This document shows, in pieces, positions 1 through 11,400 of a DNA stretch of 64,000 bases. The stretch comes from Paralvinella palmiformis (taxonomy: Eukaryota; Annelida; Polychaeta; Terebellida; Alvinellidae), in assembly GCA_025642065.1 (NCBI GenBank), contig JAODUP010000164.1, positions 62,001 through 126,000 on the forward strand, given 5' to 3'. Each line of letters begins with the position of its first letter. Within the stretch, counting starts at the first letter, position 1. Made by a program: the position numbers and the translations under genes. Below the pieces are notes generated by a model that saw nothing but the letters and a program-made list of their open reading frames with translations, had not been told where the DNA came from and ran no database searches.

Positions 1-74
1 CCTATCCAGAAACTTAGAACCCCCAAAGAACCCTGAGGTTCCCCAAAGAACCACCAAGAACTCATTTTTAAAGA

Positions 75-76
<2 letters not shown>
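1..76. repeat. AAGAACC-type repeat fragment
   Basis: Several AAAGAACC / GGTTCC motifs spaced 10-20 nt apart, the same motif family as the denser array at 2,925-3,200. It lies directly before an (AT)n tract and the acceptor of the first GT92 exon, so it sits inside what is probably intron 1 of unit 1. Confidence 0.5.

Positions 77-123
<47 letters not shown>
77..123. repeat. (AT)n microsatellite
   Basis: About 23 AT dinucleotides. The corresponding place in unit 3 (8,346-8,401) also holds a long (AT)n tract, so the microsatellite is part of the duplicated intron 1. Confidence 0.9.
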
Positions 124-125
<2 letters not shown>

Positions 126-181
126 TTTTTGTTGGCGTTGGGTTTTCTAATCATTTTCATGTTGACTATTTTATGTGGCAG

Positions 182-2243
182 ATGGTGATACAACATCCGA
201 TATAGACAGAAGCAGCCGATGTCCTCTACACAGCAAACCACATTTTCTGGATTCACCGACACCCAACAAGTGGCAAGTGGTTCAGGAACGAACATATTAC
301 GTGTACTCAGCGCACGCAGATCCCAGGATGGGAAATGTAACCCTAATCAGGTTATTCGGCATAATGCCTCTGGATCGCAGCGACGGAGCTTACCAGGGGG
401 AAACCTTCTGGTGTCAGGTATGGATTAACGCCCATGGCAAACCTCACATAGCAGAAGCCTTCCTGTACAATCAAGGTCGCGCTAAAGAAAAGTGAGTAAT
501 ATCTTTTGCACACATGACTCGCACGCGTGCACTTACTTGCGTATTTATGAATATATATGTTGTAACACTATCAAAAAGGTTTTGGAGTTCACCAGGGCAG
601 TAAGCAAATAGGGTGTGGGGTAGGACTCAAATGAAGAAACAAACAAATAGAATCAAACCAACACAAACATATTATGTTATATTAACTATGTGATATGTCA
701 ATAGCTGGGTCCGACAGGTCTCATAAATCCGGGTTTCATTGTGATATTACAATTACTTTTATTGACATTATAAGACACACCAGTACTAATATATTGCAAG
801 TTATACATAAAACACGTGCTTTTGAGGGTAGAAACGTCGTAAAACTTTGTATTTACATAGATCACTTCGAGCCGGCCACCATGTGGGTAATTAATTCTCC
901 AGCAGAATATTTACGCATGCTCAGCGTTGGCACGCAGAGAGTAGTGACGTTCCACACATAACCGAGCAAAATGATACCAAAACGCGCATATTTTGATGAT
1001 GTCAGTACACAACTCGGTCCGCGGAACTTGCCGAGTGAAAACGGACAGAACCGAAAATTCATGAGGATGGCTTATATAGCACGTGATTGCTGCACAAGAT
1101 CTGAATTTCCGCGTAGGCACAATTAAAATGTCTACGAATTGTACTGTCCTTAGTGTTTAGTAAAATCAAAACAATTATATGTTTGGAGTAGGATAAAAAT
1201 GTATAAAGAATTGTTTTAAGGGGCACGTCATTAACCACAAGGGTCACAAGTTCGATCCTATCAAGAGGTCAAAACTTTTCCAAGGATTCATTTCTCGGCT
1301 CACAAAATCTTGGGTGGCTGTCCACGTAAATAACGCTGCCGTCTCCACTGAAATAATTAAAAAGGAGGGGGGGGGCCCTTAAAGAACCCATAAGGACGTA
1401 ATACACTTTGGCAGTGACCACCCTCGGGGAAAATCGGCTCCCCTTTGAGTAGTGGTGGGGGGGGGGGGGCGGTTTTGAACAACAACTCAATAAACAGGAA
1501 AACCCTTATATGTGAACCAGGTCGGTAATCCTGTATAAATATAATGCGAATAAATAAAACAAAAACATTCTGTAATGATTTATAAACTTGTCTATATCAA
1601 GATATATTAGTTATAATTGGTGTAATCAAGCAAAGAATATTTATTGACTGACTGGCTGGTGATGATTAATAGCACTTATCGTTACAGGTATCTGTCAGCA
1701 CAGTGGTCCTGCGTCGTAGATATCTCTCCAGATAAATTTTCGGCTCTGGGTGTATCTTTGGTGGTAAACAATTCTTGCAACGAGCCCACGAATCTCTTAT
1801 CCATCCACACAATACGCAAGACTGATCGTTACTCGAAACGCTTCACGATCTGCCTTGGTGGTGCTATAAAACGGGAATATTCTAATTACCACCAGCTAGT
1901 GGAATGGGTTGAGGTAAATAGGATTTTCGGAGCCGACCTAACCAAATCGAAGCAAGACAAATATGTGAACTCGTTTCCGAAAAGGTCCAAGTTCATAGCG
2001 AGATCGGACGTCGTTGATACGGCTGTTATACACAACATAAAACAGGTGTGGGCGGTGAAAAACAGAGATCTCTTCGTTTGCGAAGTCGAACTACCGTATG
2101 GAAGATTGCATCACTACCGGGATCCCAGATGGAAAGACATTGAGCCGATCAAAAACGCCTTTATGCACAAATTTGCAGAAGAAATTATAAACAGAACGTC
2201 GAAGGTCCACAGAGATGTTATATGGCTGCAAGATTTGCAATGA
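182..2243 (+). pseudogene. GT92 glycosyltransferase, unit 1 (5' incomplete, catalytic core deleted)
   Basis: Two phase-matched exons are visible: 182-491 (acceptor TGTGGCAG, donor GTGAGT) and 1,688-2,243 (acceptor GTTACAG, stop TGA at 2,241-2,243). The signal-anchor exon would lie left of the window. Exon 182-491 is almost identical to 8,458-8,767 of unit 3; I saw one clear amino-acid change near its end (R for H in NQG-R-AKEK). The last exon is 402 nt shorter than its unit 3 counterpart. The loss runs from just after the FGAD motif to just before TK-x-KQDKY, 134 codons, and keeps the frame. It removes the LDLDEF (DxD) metal/UDP-sugar site, so transfer activity is not expected even though the reading frame is open to the normal stop. 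It could be a pseudogene or a translated, catalytically dead paralogue; transcription cannot be judged from sequence. Confidence 0.8.
492..1687 (+). other. Intron 2 of GT92 unit 1
   Basis: Starts GTGAGT and ends TTACAG. It matches 8,768-10,672 of unit 3 closely, including poly-G tracts near 1,370 and 1,457. It lacks about 680 nt present in unit 3 (about 9,988-10,663). The junction shares only the 3 nt TTA with both flanks. I see no coding potential in it. Confidence 0.75.
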
Positions 2244-2588
2244 CATGAGACTCGCCAGTGTACAGAGCTTACTTAGGTCAGTTATATAACAACCGCTTCA
2301 CCCGGATGTTGCAGTAGCTAAAGAACTGCGAAGCAAACCTCCAGATCCGAGTTTGAGTCTGAGTGACAACTGTTTTCTCAACGAGCCACCCCCTAAGCTA
2401 TATGTCCCAGGTGTGACCGACATCGATGATAAACAAACAAACAAACTCACTCGCTCACTTCACGAACTCTCTTCAAACTCACATACTAAACACTATTATG
2501 ATTCACCAATTTACTTATTTTATAACTACTTGCCTGATTGGCTGCCGCTTTAAAATGAAACACTTCCGTGCTTCTGTGTCAAACTTAT
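2244..2588 (+). other. 3' flank of GT92 unit 1
   Basis: Matches 11,631-11,974 downstream of the unit 3 gene nearly base for base, including (AAAC)n-like sequence near 2,430. Similarity to the unit 3 flank stops near 2,580. There the sequence jumps to one matching intron 1 of the unit 3 GT92 gene (7,963 onward), which marks a unit junction. Confidence 0.7.
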
Positions 2589-2669
2589 TGAAATGCTTTA
2601 TTAAATGATCTGTTCTTGTTATCTAGCTAACCATTAATGATCCTAAATATTGATTTTGTTGGCTGATGC

Positions 2670-2754
<85 letters not shown>
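2589..2754. repeat. GT92 intron 1 relic with (AT)n(GT)n tract
   Basis: The stretch TTATTGAAATGCTTTATTAA and its continuation match 7,965-8,050 inside intron 1 of the intact GT92 gene. They are followed by (AT)n and then about 26 GT repeats (2,703-2,754). This is the left remnant of array unit 2, whose first two exons are missing. Confidence 0.65.
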
Positions 2755-2758
<4 letters not shown>

Positions 2759-2898
2759 AGTTAATCTGTATAATCATGTAATATGTATATTACCATATAT
2801 TTTCAGGTAATCTGTATTAAATCTCAGTTAGCAATAGATGTATTACCTGAATATTTCAAGTGATATACATATTACATGATTATACAGATAAACTGTAA
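2755..2898. mobile_element. 144-bp palindromic MITE, copy 1
   Basis: Begins TTACAGTTAATCTGTATAAT and ends with a near-perfect reverse complement of about 40 nt. It has the same length and sequence as 8,202-8,345 and is flanked in the same way by (GT)n on the left. There is no internal ORF. The superfamily is unclear; a target duplication cannot be read because both sides are low complexity. Confidence 0.75.
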
Positions 2899-2924
2899 TA
2901 TGTACATATACACCGTTAAAACAA

Positions 2925-3200
2925 ATGGTTCTTATAATAATCATTAAGGGTTCTTTTGGGTGGTTTAAATAGGGAACCCTTAATGGTTCTTAGAAGAACC
3001 ATTTTAAGGGTTCTTTACGAAGAATCTTTGAATAGCTTTAAAGGGTTCTTCGTGAAGAACCTTTCAAGAATCATTTGGGGTTCCTTGTGAAGAACCCTCT
3101 TCTCTACAAATGGTTCTTCACAGGGAACCCTAATTTCATGAAAAGGTTCTTCATGAAGAACCTTATTTGAGTTGTGGTTCTTGGGAAGAACCCTCATACG
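2925..3200. repeat. Tandem fold-back array, GGTTCTT...AAGAACC
   Basis: About eight imperfect units, each carrying the dyad GGTTCTTCATGAAGAACC or a close variant, spaced 30-40 nt apart. Every unit is self-complementary, so the array could form serial hairpins. It is not CRISPR: the spacers are themselves degenerate repeat and the context is eukaryotic. Confidence 0.8.
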
Positions 3201-3239
3201 TGTAAGTGCAGGTAAACAAATAAAACAGACAGGAAGCAA

Positions 3240-4740
3240 TTTTTATTATTTATTGATTAAACATTTGTGTAATCCAAGATATCAAATTCATTCATGCTGT
3301 ATTCATCCATCCACCTTCTAGAATAGTTGTTTCATTCTCAACACTGTTGTTGGTAGTTTGTTCTCAATATTGTGAATGCGATTCTCTATAAATATAAGTG
3401 AGTTCTCCAATTTTTTGGGGATATTAAATCCCACACACAAAGTAAGCAGCCATCAGCAATGCCAGAGCATCGCGAAACATTGATATTCTGTCCATGTGTA
3501 TGGCTGTGCCCTTTCACACCGAGGTCTTGTTGCCACTCCGTCCAATGCTGTGGAGAAGCTGGTTTGCACAATCTGCTGCAAAATGATAAACATACAAATT
3601 AAATATAATGCTTCAGCTAAATTTGAAATAATTTGAAAACATAATGCGAGACAAATGCCAATAGTTTCATATAAAAGTTTGATGAAAAACAAAACCCTAT
3701 TAATACATACAAAACAAATTATTTAAAAAAATAAAAGCATAGCACACAACATGCAACAATACAGAAATAGTATTCAGAAATAGATACATACATCACCAAA
3801 CATAAACAGCTACTCCTTGTTTTCCTTAAATAACCATGGAACTAGTAGCATCAGTGCAGCCATTTTCTCTACTTCTGCAAATATTAAACAATAATTTCAT
3901 GAAGTATCCAATTTTAAGATACAAATATTATTTAAGTGAATAATTCTTTTCAGTGTATTCCTGTCAACCTACTTTACTTTTAAACTGAATAGCTCTTATC
4001 TAAATACTCATATACATGCATGTGACATGTACCTTTTAAACATATTTAGAAATACAGTAAATAAAGACTAACCAATTAACCATTTAACAAAGACTTCCTT
4101 GCTTTGTCAAATCCAACATAGCTTGTCTATCTAAATCTTCATCTGAAAATATACAATAAAATACAGAAAATGTATTAAACACAAAGTAACTTAAATAATT
4201 ATTGTTGTGGCTTCTTGGTGTATTGTGATATTTTTATTCAACAAACATTATTTTATGGAGTGACTGCCACAAATATTTTCTGTATTTTGCTAAGCAGGCA
4301 AGATATTGCTCAGTGGCCAAAAAGTAGTTATTATATACTAGCATTATAATTAATACTCATTACTAAGAAATCATTATCTATATATTTCTAAGTTGTTTTC
4401 ATAAAACACTCAACACACACCTTTGTTTCAAGTCATATCGTACTTATTTGGTCACCTGAAGGTTTATAATGTAAGAATATCAGTTGAGTCTCATATTTTC
4501 CATGTCTGAAAATATTACACACCTTTGAAACACTTTCTTCTTCTCCAATGTTGTGGTTCATCAACCAGGAACAAACATTATTTGCATGGGTCCGTTGACT
4601 GTTGCATAATTCTGCAAGGCAAACAGGTAGAAAACAATGTAGAAAATACATGTAAAATTGTTCATTCTGGCAAATGCAACCATGAATGTATTCTCCAGTT
4701 GTCAAAATATATGTTGTTCAGGTTATTATAAATCCAGTAC
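3240..4740 (-). other. Exon-like segments of an unrecognised minus-strand transcript
   Basis: Three short minus-strand stretches have splice-like borders: about 4,522-4,608 (TTGCCTTGCAG before, GTGTGT after), about 4,085-4,133 (after TATTTTCAG) and about 3,400-3,587 (after TTTTGCAG). Open frames in them contain pieces such as HANNVCSWLMNHNIGEEE and KNWRTHLYL before a stop. I recognise no family, and phases do not clearly connect. AATAAA on the minus strand lies near 3,250. This may be a small gene, a lineage-specific transposon or chance. Confidence 0.2.
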
Positions 4741-5150
4741 TGCCATCCTAATTTCTGAAAAAAAGTATGACCTTTGTCTAAAATAATAACGTACTTAATT
4801 AGATCCAGGACATGTCAATACCAAATTTTGTGCTAGTGAAATGTCTTCTGCTTAATTGCAATCACCAGTGCCAGTATATGAGCTCATTTTGAAACTTGAT
4901 CAGATGGCACTTCTCATCCACCAATATGTCACATCCCACCAAAAAACAGAATGCATACGGATGACAGTTATAGCATATCACATAAATATAAATAAGCATA
5001 ATGACTTAATACATTACATTTACATACAAGAAATGATATTGAAATTTTTATTTTCACTGATAAATCCAACATTTGTGTGTAAAACTTAAAAGCCAAAAGG
5101 TACCTTAGTTAAAAAAAGTATACTAATTAATACATTTAAAAAAGGCTGTT

Positions 5151-5833
5151 GTTACGTATCTAAGCATCGGAATCGCGTTCGTTGCTGATAAAGATTCGAG
5201 CATTCAGCATCTGAACCATACATCATCAATATTATTATAAATCTGAGCAATTTCATGATCGTTATTAATTATTCATCTGCTAGCATCAGTGTCAGAGACG
5301 GGAGCTTGGTTGTAATTACTGCTACTAGCGTTTAATAAAGATATTAGATCAAGTCTATTAATAGACATTATAATCAGATTAAAAAGAAAATCTGACATTT
5401 ATAAGAAATGCATTATTTTATGGTTCCTGCAGCCAAGGAAATATTATTTTCTACGGGTATACTATTTATTATTTTTTTAAATTCTATGTGGGTTTTTTTC
5501 CAAAAGCAGTATTTTTTCCTTGAGATTTTCAGATTTTGTCAAATTCAAGGACCGGGAAATTGATTTTGTTATATTCCAAGTTTTCTAGAACACCTGGGAA
5601 ACCCGATTATATTTAAAACCGCAGGACTTTTCTATCGATCGTTTATTTCTTTGATTTTCGTTTGTACCTCTTCAAAACTATCAAAAGCATCTTCTACTTT
5701 CAACCCAAATATAATAGCTCGGCCGCCATATTTGAGCGGAAGTAATAGCAAACGAGGAATAATTGGTGCATGCGCATTAAGTGCTCGGACCTATAAAGCT
5801 GATGTACAGGGTTCCGATGCTCGGATACGTAAC
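5151..5833. mobile_element. 683-bp non-autonomous element with inverted termini
   Basis: The left end GTTACGTATCTAAGCATCGG and the right end (5,811-5,833), read in reverse complement as GTTACGTATCCGAGCATCGG, match at about 20 of 23 positions. Weaker complementarity continues inward for about 60 nt (GATAAAGATTCGAGCATT against TTATAGGTCCGAGCACTT). No transposase-like ORF is present. I could not define a target-site duplication. Confidence 0.55.
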
Positions 5834-6150
5834 CACTTCGTTAAAATATATATATATAATGGCAGCACTGAAATCACAACCAAATTTTATGTAACTATAA
5901 AGAATTAAGGGCTATTAGTATTACTAAAATAATGTTGTATTTCGGCACGACCTGTAAATGTGTATTCAAGCTCAAAGAGCGAGGGAAAAACTGGTAAAAT
6001 TCCATATGAGCGATAATACCAAATGTTACACATATCCATCTCTTCTTTACTTACTAACTTAAATTAAAGAACAATTTCTAGTTATATATTAGCTATGATA
6101 TAACTTCTATTACGTAAACATCAATATATATGTAATAGAAAAACCTAGTT
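5834..6150. other. Non-coding spacer
   Basis: AT-rich sequence between the inverted-repeat element and the unit 2 relic. I see no gene, RNA or repeat that I can name. Confidence 0.5.
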
Positions 6151-6157
6151 TCCTTAA

Positions 6158-6480
6158 TTTGAGTTCACCAGGGCAGTAGCAAATAGGGTGCGGGTTATGG
6201 GCCAATTCAGACCATGGGGTAGGACTCAAATGAAGAAACAAAAAAATAGCAAGAAAGTAGGCAAAGAATCAAACAAACACAAACATATTATGCACAAATT
6301 TGCCAAACAAATTATAAACAGAACATCGAAGGTCCACAGAGATGCTTTATGGCTGCACAATTTACAATAACATGAGACTCGCCAGTTTACAGAGCTTACT
6401 TAGGTCAGTTATATAACAACCGCCTCAACCGGATGGTGCAGTAGCTAAAGAACTGCGAAACAAACCTCCAGATCCGAGAT
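6158..6480 (+). pseudogene. GT92 glycosyltransferase relic, unit 2
   Basis: 6,158-6,285 matches intron 2 of the other two units (for example GTTATGGGCCAATTCA at about 8,890). It then fuses directly to the last about 27 codons of the final exon, MHKFA-KQIINRTSKVHRD, ending at a TAA at 6,368-6,370, and continues into the normal 3' flank. At the joint, intron ...CATATTATG meets exon ...TTTATGCACAAA, sharing TTATG. Nearly the whole coding part of exon 3 is gone, and exons 1 and 2 are absent, so this copy cannot make the enzyme. Confidence 0.75.
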
Positions 6481-6703
6481 ATTTTGATATCGGATAATAT
6501 TCATATTAGTAAAGTAATAAAATATATCATGTTTGTGCGAAGTACATATGTACTGGTTTAATCTGGATCTGAGGTACACATCGAATATATATTAAACCCC
6601 CCTCCCAGTTTTGCCCATATACCATATACTGCTACCACGAACCGTCAAGATAGGCACATAGTTTAATTAATGAACGACGGATGCCATAAGCTGGATGCTA
6701 TAG

Positions 6704-7255
6704 CTAGTATCCGAGTCTGTTCTTCCTACCAACAATAACAGCTGTAATCATCAGAGTGAAGCTGTCACAGCTGGTGTAGAACAGCGCCAGTATGCTGAAA
6801 TACTCGCCGGCGCCAAGTCCGAACATTACCCAAACCACGAAGAGGATTCCGAACCACATGCTCCAGGTGGTGGTCAGCGCCACCATGATGAATGGCGCGT
6901 TCAGGATCGAGTAGTATCCCGGTATTTCGGTGTAGAATCCGTTACTGAAGATATGCGCGAAGTGCTCGATGACCGTGGCCGTGATAACCGGAAGCAGGAT
7001 CATCAGGAAGACGGGGAGGAGTCGCCACAGCAGCGGGTGATTGCTTCCCTTGTCCAGCCAGCTGGTCAGACAGAAATCGGCGTTCAGGACGGGGTCGCAT
7101 ATATTTCCGGGAAGCGGCGCGTACAGAAAGACGAGGACCAGGAAGAGCGTTATCAGATCCATTGATTTATCCGTGTACTGTAGTTCATCCGGTTTTCTGT
7201 CCATGTGTAGATTGGCAGCATCAACCACGATGTCAAGTCGGTCCACAACCTCCAT
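6704..7255 (-). pseudogene. Truncated multi-pass membrane protein, unit 2 (TM1-3 deleted)
   Basis: A 183-aa ORF, nearly identical to the 329-aa protein at 12,275-13,264 but lacking residues 34-179 of that protein. The first 33 residues (MEVVDRLD...KSMD) join directly to LITLFLVLVFLYAPLP, so TM1, TM2 and TM3 are lost and four membrane segments remain. The 438-nt loss is an exact multiple of three and both original start and stop survive. The DNA joint shares 1 nt (G). A receptor-type fold would be destroyed. Whether the remainder is expressed is unknown, so pseudogene is the cautious label. Confidence 0.7.
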
Positions 7256-7643
7256 GACTCGACCTAGATTATGTAATCAGTGATTAGTCAACAAACCAAA
7301 AAAATACAAACATCAACAACAAACACCAATTACTACTACTACTACTACTACTACTTTCACGACTAGTACTACTACTAGCAAAACCAGTTGAAATGAAATA
7401 AAACTACACATACACACCCACACACATTCAGTTCACCCTCTTTCTGATGAATCTACTTTAAAATCATTAAATTCTAATTTCTGAGCCTCAACATAAACCG
7501 TATACCGAATACAATCGATTATTAGACATTAAATGCCACAGAAGGCAATTTAATGATTCGCTCCCATAGCAGGCTGTGTAGTTTAATTCCTAATCAATGA
7601 TGCGCGTTCGTATGACAACATTAAATGGTTGGAGGTTTTAATC
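7256..7643. promoter_or_regulatory. Intergenic region between divergent 7TM (unit 2) and GT92 (unit 3) starts
   Basis: About 390 nt separates the two divergent start codons. It holds an (ACT)n tract (about 7,330-7,355) and a CA-rich patch. Near 7,436-7,470 there is a partial match to one arm of the fold-back element at 13,625-13,739. I see no TATA box. If either gene is expressed, its promoter is probably here; that is positional inference only. Confidence 0.35.
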
Positions 7644-7791
7644 ATGCAGAAAATATGTTTTTGGTTGCTCGTGTCGATAGCCACCGTTATCATCATGACA
7701 GTGCTGATATCCTGGGAAAGGCATCAAGTATCCGGACACCTGTATCCGTACGAATATGACATTTTTGACCAACTGGCTCGTCGTCGCAATG
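7644..7791 (+). CDS. Signal-anchor exon of GT92 unit 3
   Basis: ATG at 7,644 opens a short frame with one hydrophobic helix after a short N-terminus (MQKICFW), followed by a charged stem. The frame runs to CGTCGCAATG and the donor GTAACT. It ends one nucleotide into a codon, and exon 8,458 starts with the two nucleotides that complete it (G-GT, glycine 50). The exact phase match and the expected topology are the grounds for placing the start here. No equivalent exon survives in unit 2, and unit 1's lies outside the window. Confidence 0.8.
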
Positions 7792-8046
7792 GTAACTGTG
7801 CCTGATGTACAATCGACAAATGAATGCAAACGCGTACGGGATGTGTTGGCTGCGAATATTCCTATCTAGTTAAAAAATTTGTTTGCCAATTAGCATTTCG
7901 GAACTAATACAGGTTCTATTTACAGAATGTTGAACTTAATTAATATTTTACTTATTATGTCTTATTGAAATGCTTTATTAAATGATATGTTCTTGTTATC
8001 TCGCTAACCATTCATGAACCTAAATGTTGATTTTGTTGGCTGATGC

Positions 8047-8121
<75 letters not shown>

Positions 8122-8351
8122 CTGTGTGTGTGTGGTGTGTGTGTTGTGTGCTGTGTGTGTGTGTGTGTGTAGTGTGTGTTGTGTGTGTGTGTGTGTGTGT
8201 GTTACAGTTAATCTGTATAATCAGGTAATATGTATATTACCAGAAATTTTCAGGTAATCTGTATTAAATCTCAGTTAGCAATAGACATGTTACCTGAATA
8301 TTTCAGGTGATATACATATTACCTGATTATACAGATAAACTGTAATATATA

Positions 8352-8403
<52 letters not shown>

Positions 8404-11400
8404 CTTTTCTTTGTTGGGTTTTCTAATAATTTTCATGTTGACTATTTTGTGTGGCAGGTGGTGATACAACATCCGATATAGACAGAAGCAGCCGATGTCC
8501 TCTACACAGCAAACCACATTTTCTGGATTCACCGACACCCAACAAGTGGCAAGTGGTTCAGGAACGAACATATTACGTGTACTCAGCGCACGCAGATCCC
8601 AGGATGGGAAATGTAACCCTAATCAGGTTATTCGGCATAATGCCTTTGGATCGCAGCGACGGAGCTTACCAGGGGGAAACCTTCTGGTGTCAGGTATGGA
8701 TTAACGCCCATGGCAAACCTCACATAGCAGAAGCCTTCCTGTACAATCAAGGTCACGCCAAAGAAAAGTGAGTAATATCTTTTGCACTCATGACTCGCAC
8801 GCGTGCACGTACTTGCGCATTTATGAATATATCCGTTGTGACACTATCAAAAAGTTTTGGAGTTCACCAGGGTGAAAATAGGGTGCGGGTTATGGGCCAA
8901 TTCAAACCATACAGTAGGACTCAAATGAAGAAACAAAAATAGAAAGAAAGTAGGCAAAGAATCAAACAAACACAAACATATTATGTTATATTAACTATGT
9001 GATATGTCAATAGCTGGGTCCGGCAGGTCTCATAAATCCGGGTTTCATTGTGATATTACAATTACTTTTATTGACATTATAAGCCACACCAGGACTAATA
9101 TATTGCAAGTTATACATAAAACACGTGCTTTTGAGGGTAGAAACGTCGTAAAACTTTGTATTTACATAGATCACTTCGAGTCGGCCACCATGTGGGTAAT
9201 TAATTCTACAGTAGAATATTTACGCATGCTCAGCGTTGGCACGCAGAGAGTAGTGACGTTCCACACATAACCGAGCAAAATGATACCAAAACGCGCATAT
9301 GTTGATGATGTCAGTACACCACTCGGTCCGCGGAACTTGCCGAGTGAAAACGGACAGAACCGAAAATTCACGAGGATGGCTTATATAGCACGTGATTGCT
9401 GCACAAGATCTGAATTTCCGCGTAGGCACAATTAAAATGTCTACGAATTGTACTGTCCTTAGTGTTTAGTAAAATCAAAACAATTATATGTTTGGAGTAG
9501 GATAAAAATGTATAAAGAATTGTTTTAAGGGGCACGTCATTAACCACAAGGGTCACAAGTTCGATCCTATCAAGAGGTCGAAACTTTTCCAAGGATTCAT
9601 TTCTCGGCTCACAAAATCTTGGGTGGCTGTCCACGTAAATGATGCTGCGGTCTCCACTGAAATAATTAAAAAGGAGGGGGGGGGGGAACCTTAAAGAACC
9701 CATAATGACGTAATACACTTTGGCAGTGACCACCCTCGGGGAAAATCGGCTCCCCTTTGAGTGGTGGGGGGGGGGGGAGTTATGAACAACCACTCAATAA
9801 ACAGGAAAACCCTTATATGTAAACCAGGTCGGTAATCCTGTATAAATATAATGCGAATAAATAAAACAAAAACATTCTGTAATGATTTATAAACTTGTCT
9901 ACATCAAGATATATTAGTTTGTAATTGATGTAATAAAGCAATGAATATTTATTGACTGACTGGCTGGTGATGATTAATAGCACTTACAATTCACGACTTG
10001 TGTTATCAAATGAACTCCTGATAAAATAGCTGAATAGTCTAGATACTCATGTAGCGCAGCCTATTACGATGATAATTGTGTAAGCATCGCGGCTGATCTA
10101 AACTTTATGTATTCGTCGGAATGTATTACTTTTTATCAATTGATACGATCACGCTACTGTGTTGATGTATATGTTACAATTAATTTGTATAATCAGGTAA
10201 TAGGTATATTACCTGATTACATAGATTAACTATAACATATACGTAGTTAATATCGAGGCTTTTTCTCTAGGGCGACTCACGGTAATAAATTATCAATTTT
10301 ATCACGATAACAGATGGCTAAGTAGTATACCTGCTGTGACTGATAGCCCACACTAAATGTTATTTTATTGGTTATTCAAATAAATAATAAATGTGAAAAA
10401 TGACTGGTATAAACATCATAATATTTAATAAATGAGAGTGCATCCGCGCCCATCTTAATTACTGGCTTTTATTGATCTCGGGCACTACTGATGCTCCATA
10501 TACCTCCAACCATGAGCACAATATTTGTAGATTGTGTATTTCGTGTAATTACATTTTACCTAATAACAACATTCAAACAAAATGTATGCGGGGGAACGGT
10601 TTCAAGCACAATTTTATTTAAAAAAAGAATACCTAAGTATAAGATATAGATTTGTATTCGTTATCGTTACAGGTATCTGTCAGCACAGTGGTCCTGCGTC
10701 GTAGATATCTCTCCAGATAAATTTTCGGCTCTGGGTGTATCTTTGGTTGTAAACAATTCTTGCAACGAGCCCACGAATCTCTTATCGATCCACACAATAC
10801 GCAAGACTGATGGTTACTCGAAACGCTTCACGATCTGCGTTGGTGGTGCTTTAAAACGGGAATATTCTAATTACCACCAGCTAGTGGAATGGGTTGAGGT
10901 AAATAGGATTTTCGGAGCCGACCACGTGGTCGCCTACGACTACAATTCGAGCGCCATAATTGATCCTTACGTGAACTATTACAAAGCGGCGGGCATTCTC
11001 GAAGTGATTCCGTGGTCGCTTCCCAACATTGGAGACGTGAACAGTTTCAGTTTGATCTGGAACCTGGGCCAGATCACTCTAATTAACGACTGCATCTACC
11101 GAAACATGTACACCTCCAAGTATATAGCATCGCTGGATCTGGACGAATTCATCGTTCCTTACGGAAGAAGTGGCTCGTGGCTGGAAATGATGAACAACGC
11201 TGGATGCGGGAACAAACCGATTGCTATCGTCCGCAACACCTTCTTCGGCATAAGTACCAAGTGGCCGGAAGATCCGATTTACGAACACGATAAGCTGGTG
11301 CACGACGTTCTGCGATTAGTGACACTAACCAAAACGAAGCAAGACAAATATGTGAACTCGTTTCCGAAAAGGTCCAAGTTCATAGCGAGATCGGACGTCG

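Noticed and set aside
2925..3200. Regularly spaced repeats that resemble a CRISPR array
   Set aside because: Units are palindromic and the intervening sequence is degenerate repeat; the window is clearly eukaryotic with spliced genes.
5651..5908. An 85-aa ORF
   Set aside because: It crosses the right inverted end of the 5,151-5,833 element and shows no family resemblance.
8024..8257. Tyr-Ile and Cys-Val repeat proteins
   Set aside because: They are translations of (AT)n and (GT)n microsatellites; the same applies to 68-295, 33,304-33,698, 35,563-35,757 and 49,951-50,413.
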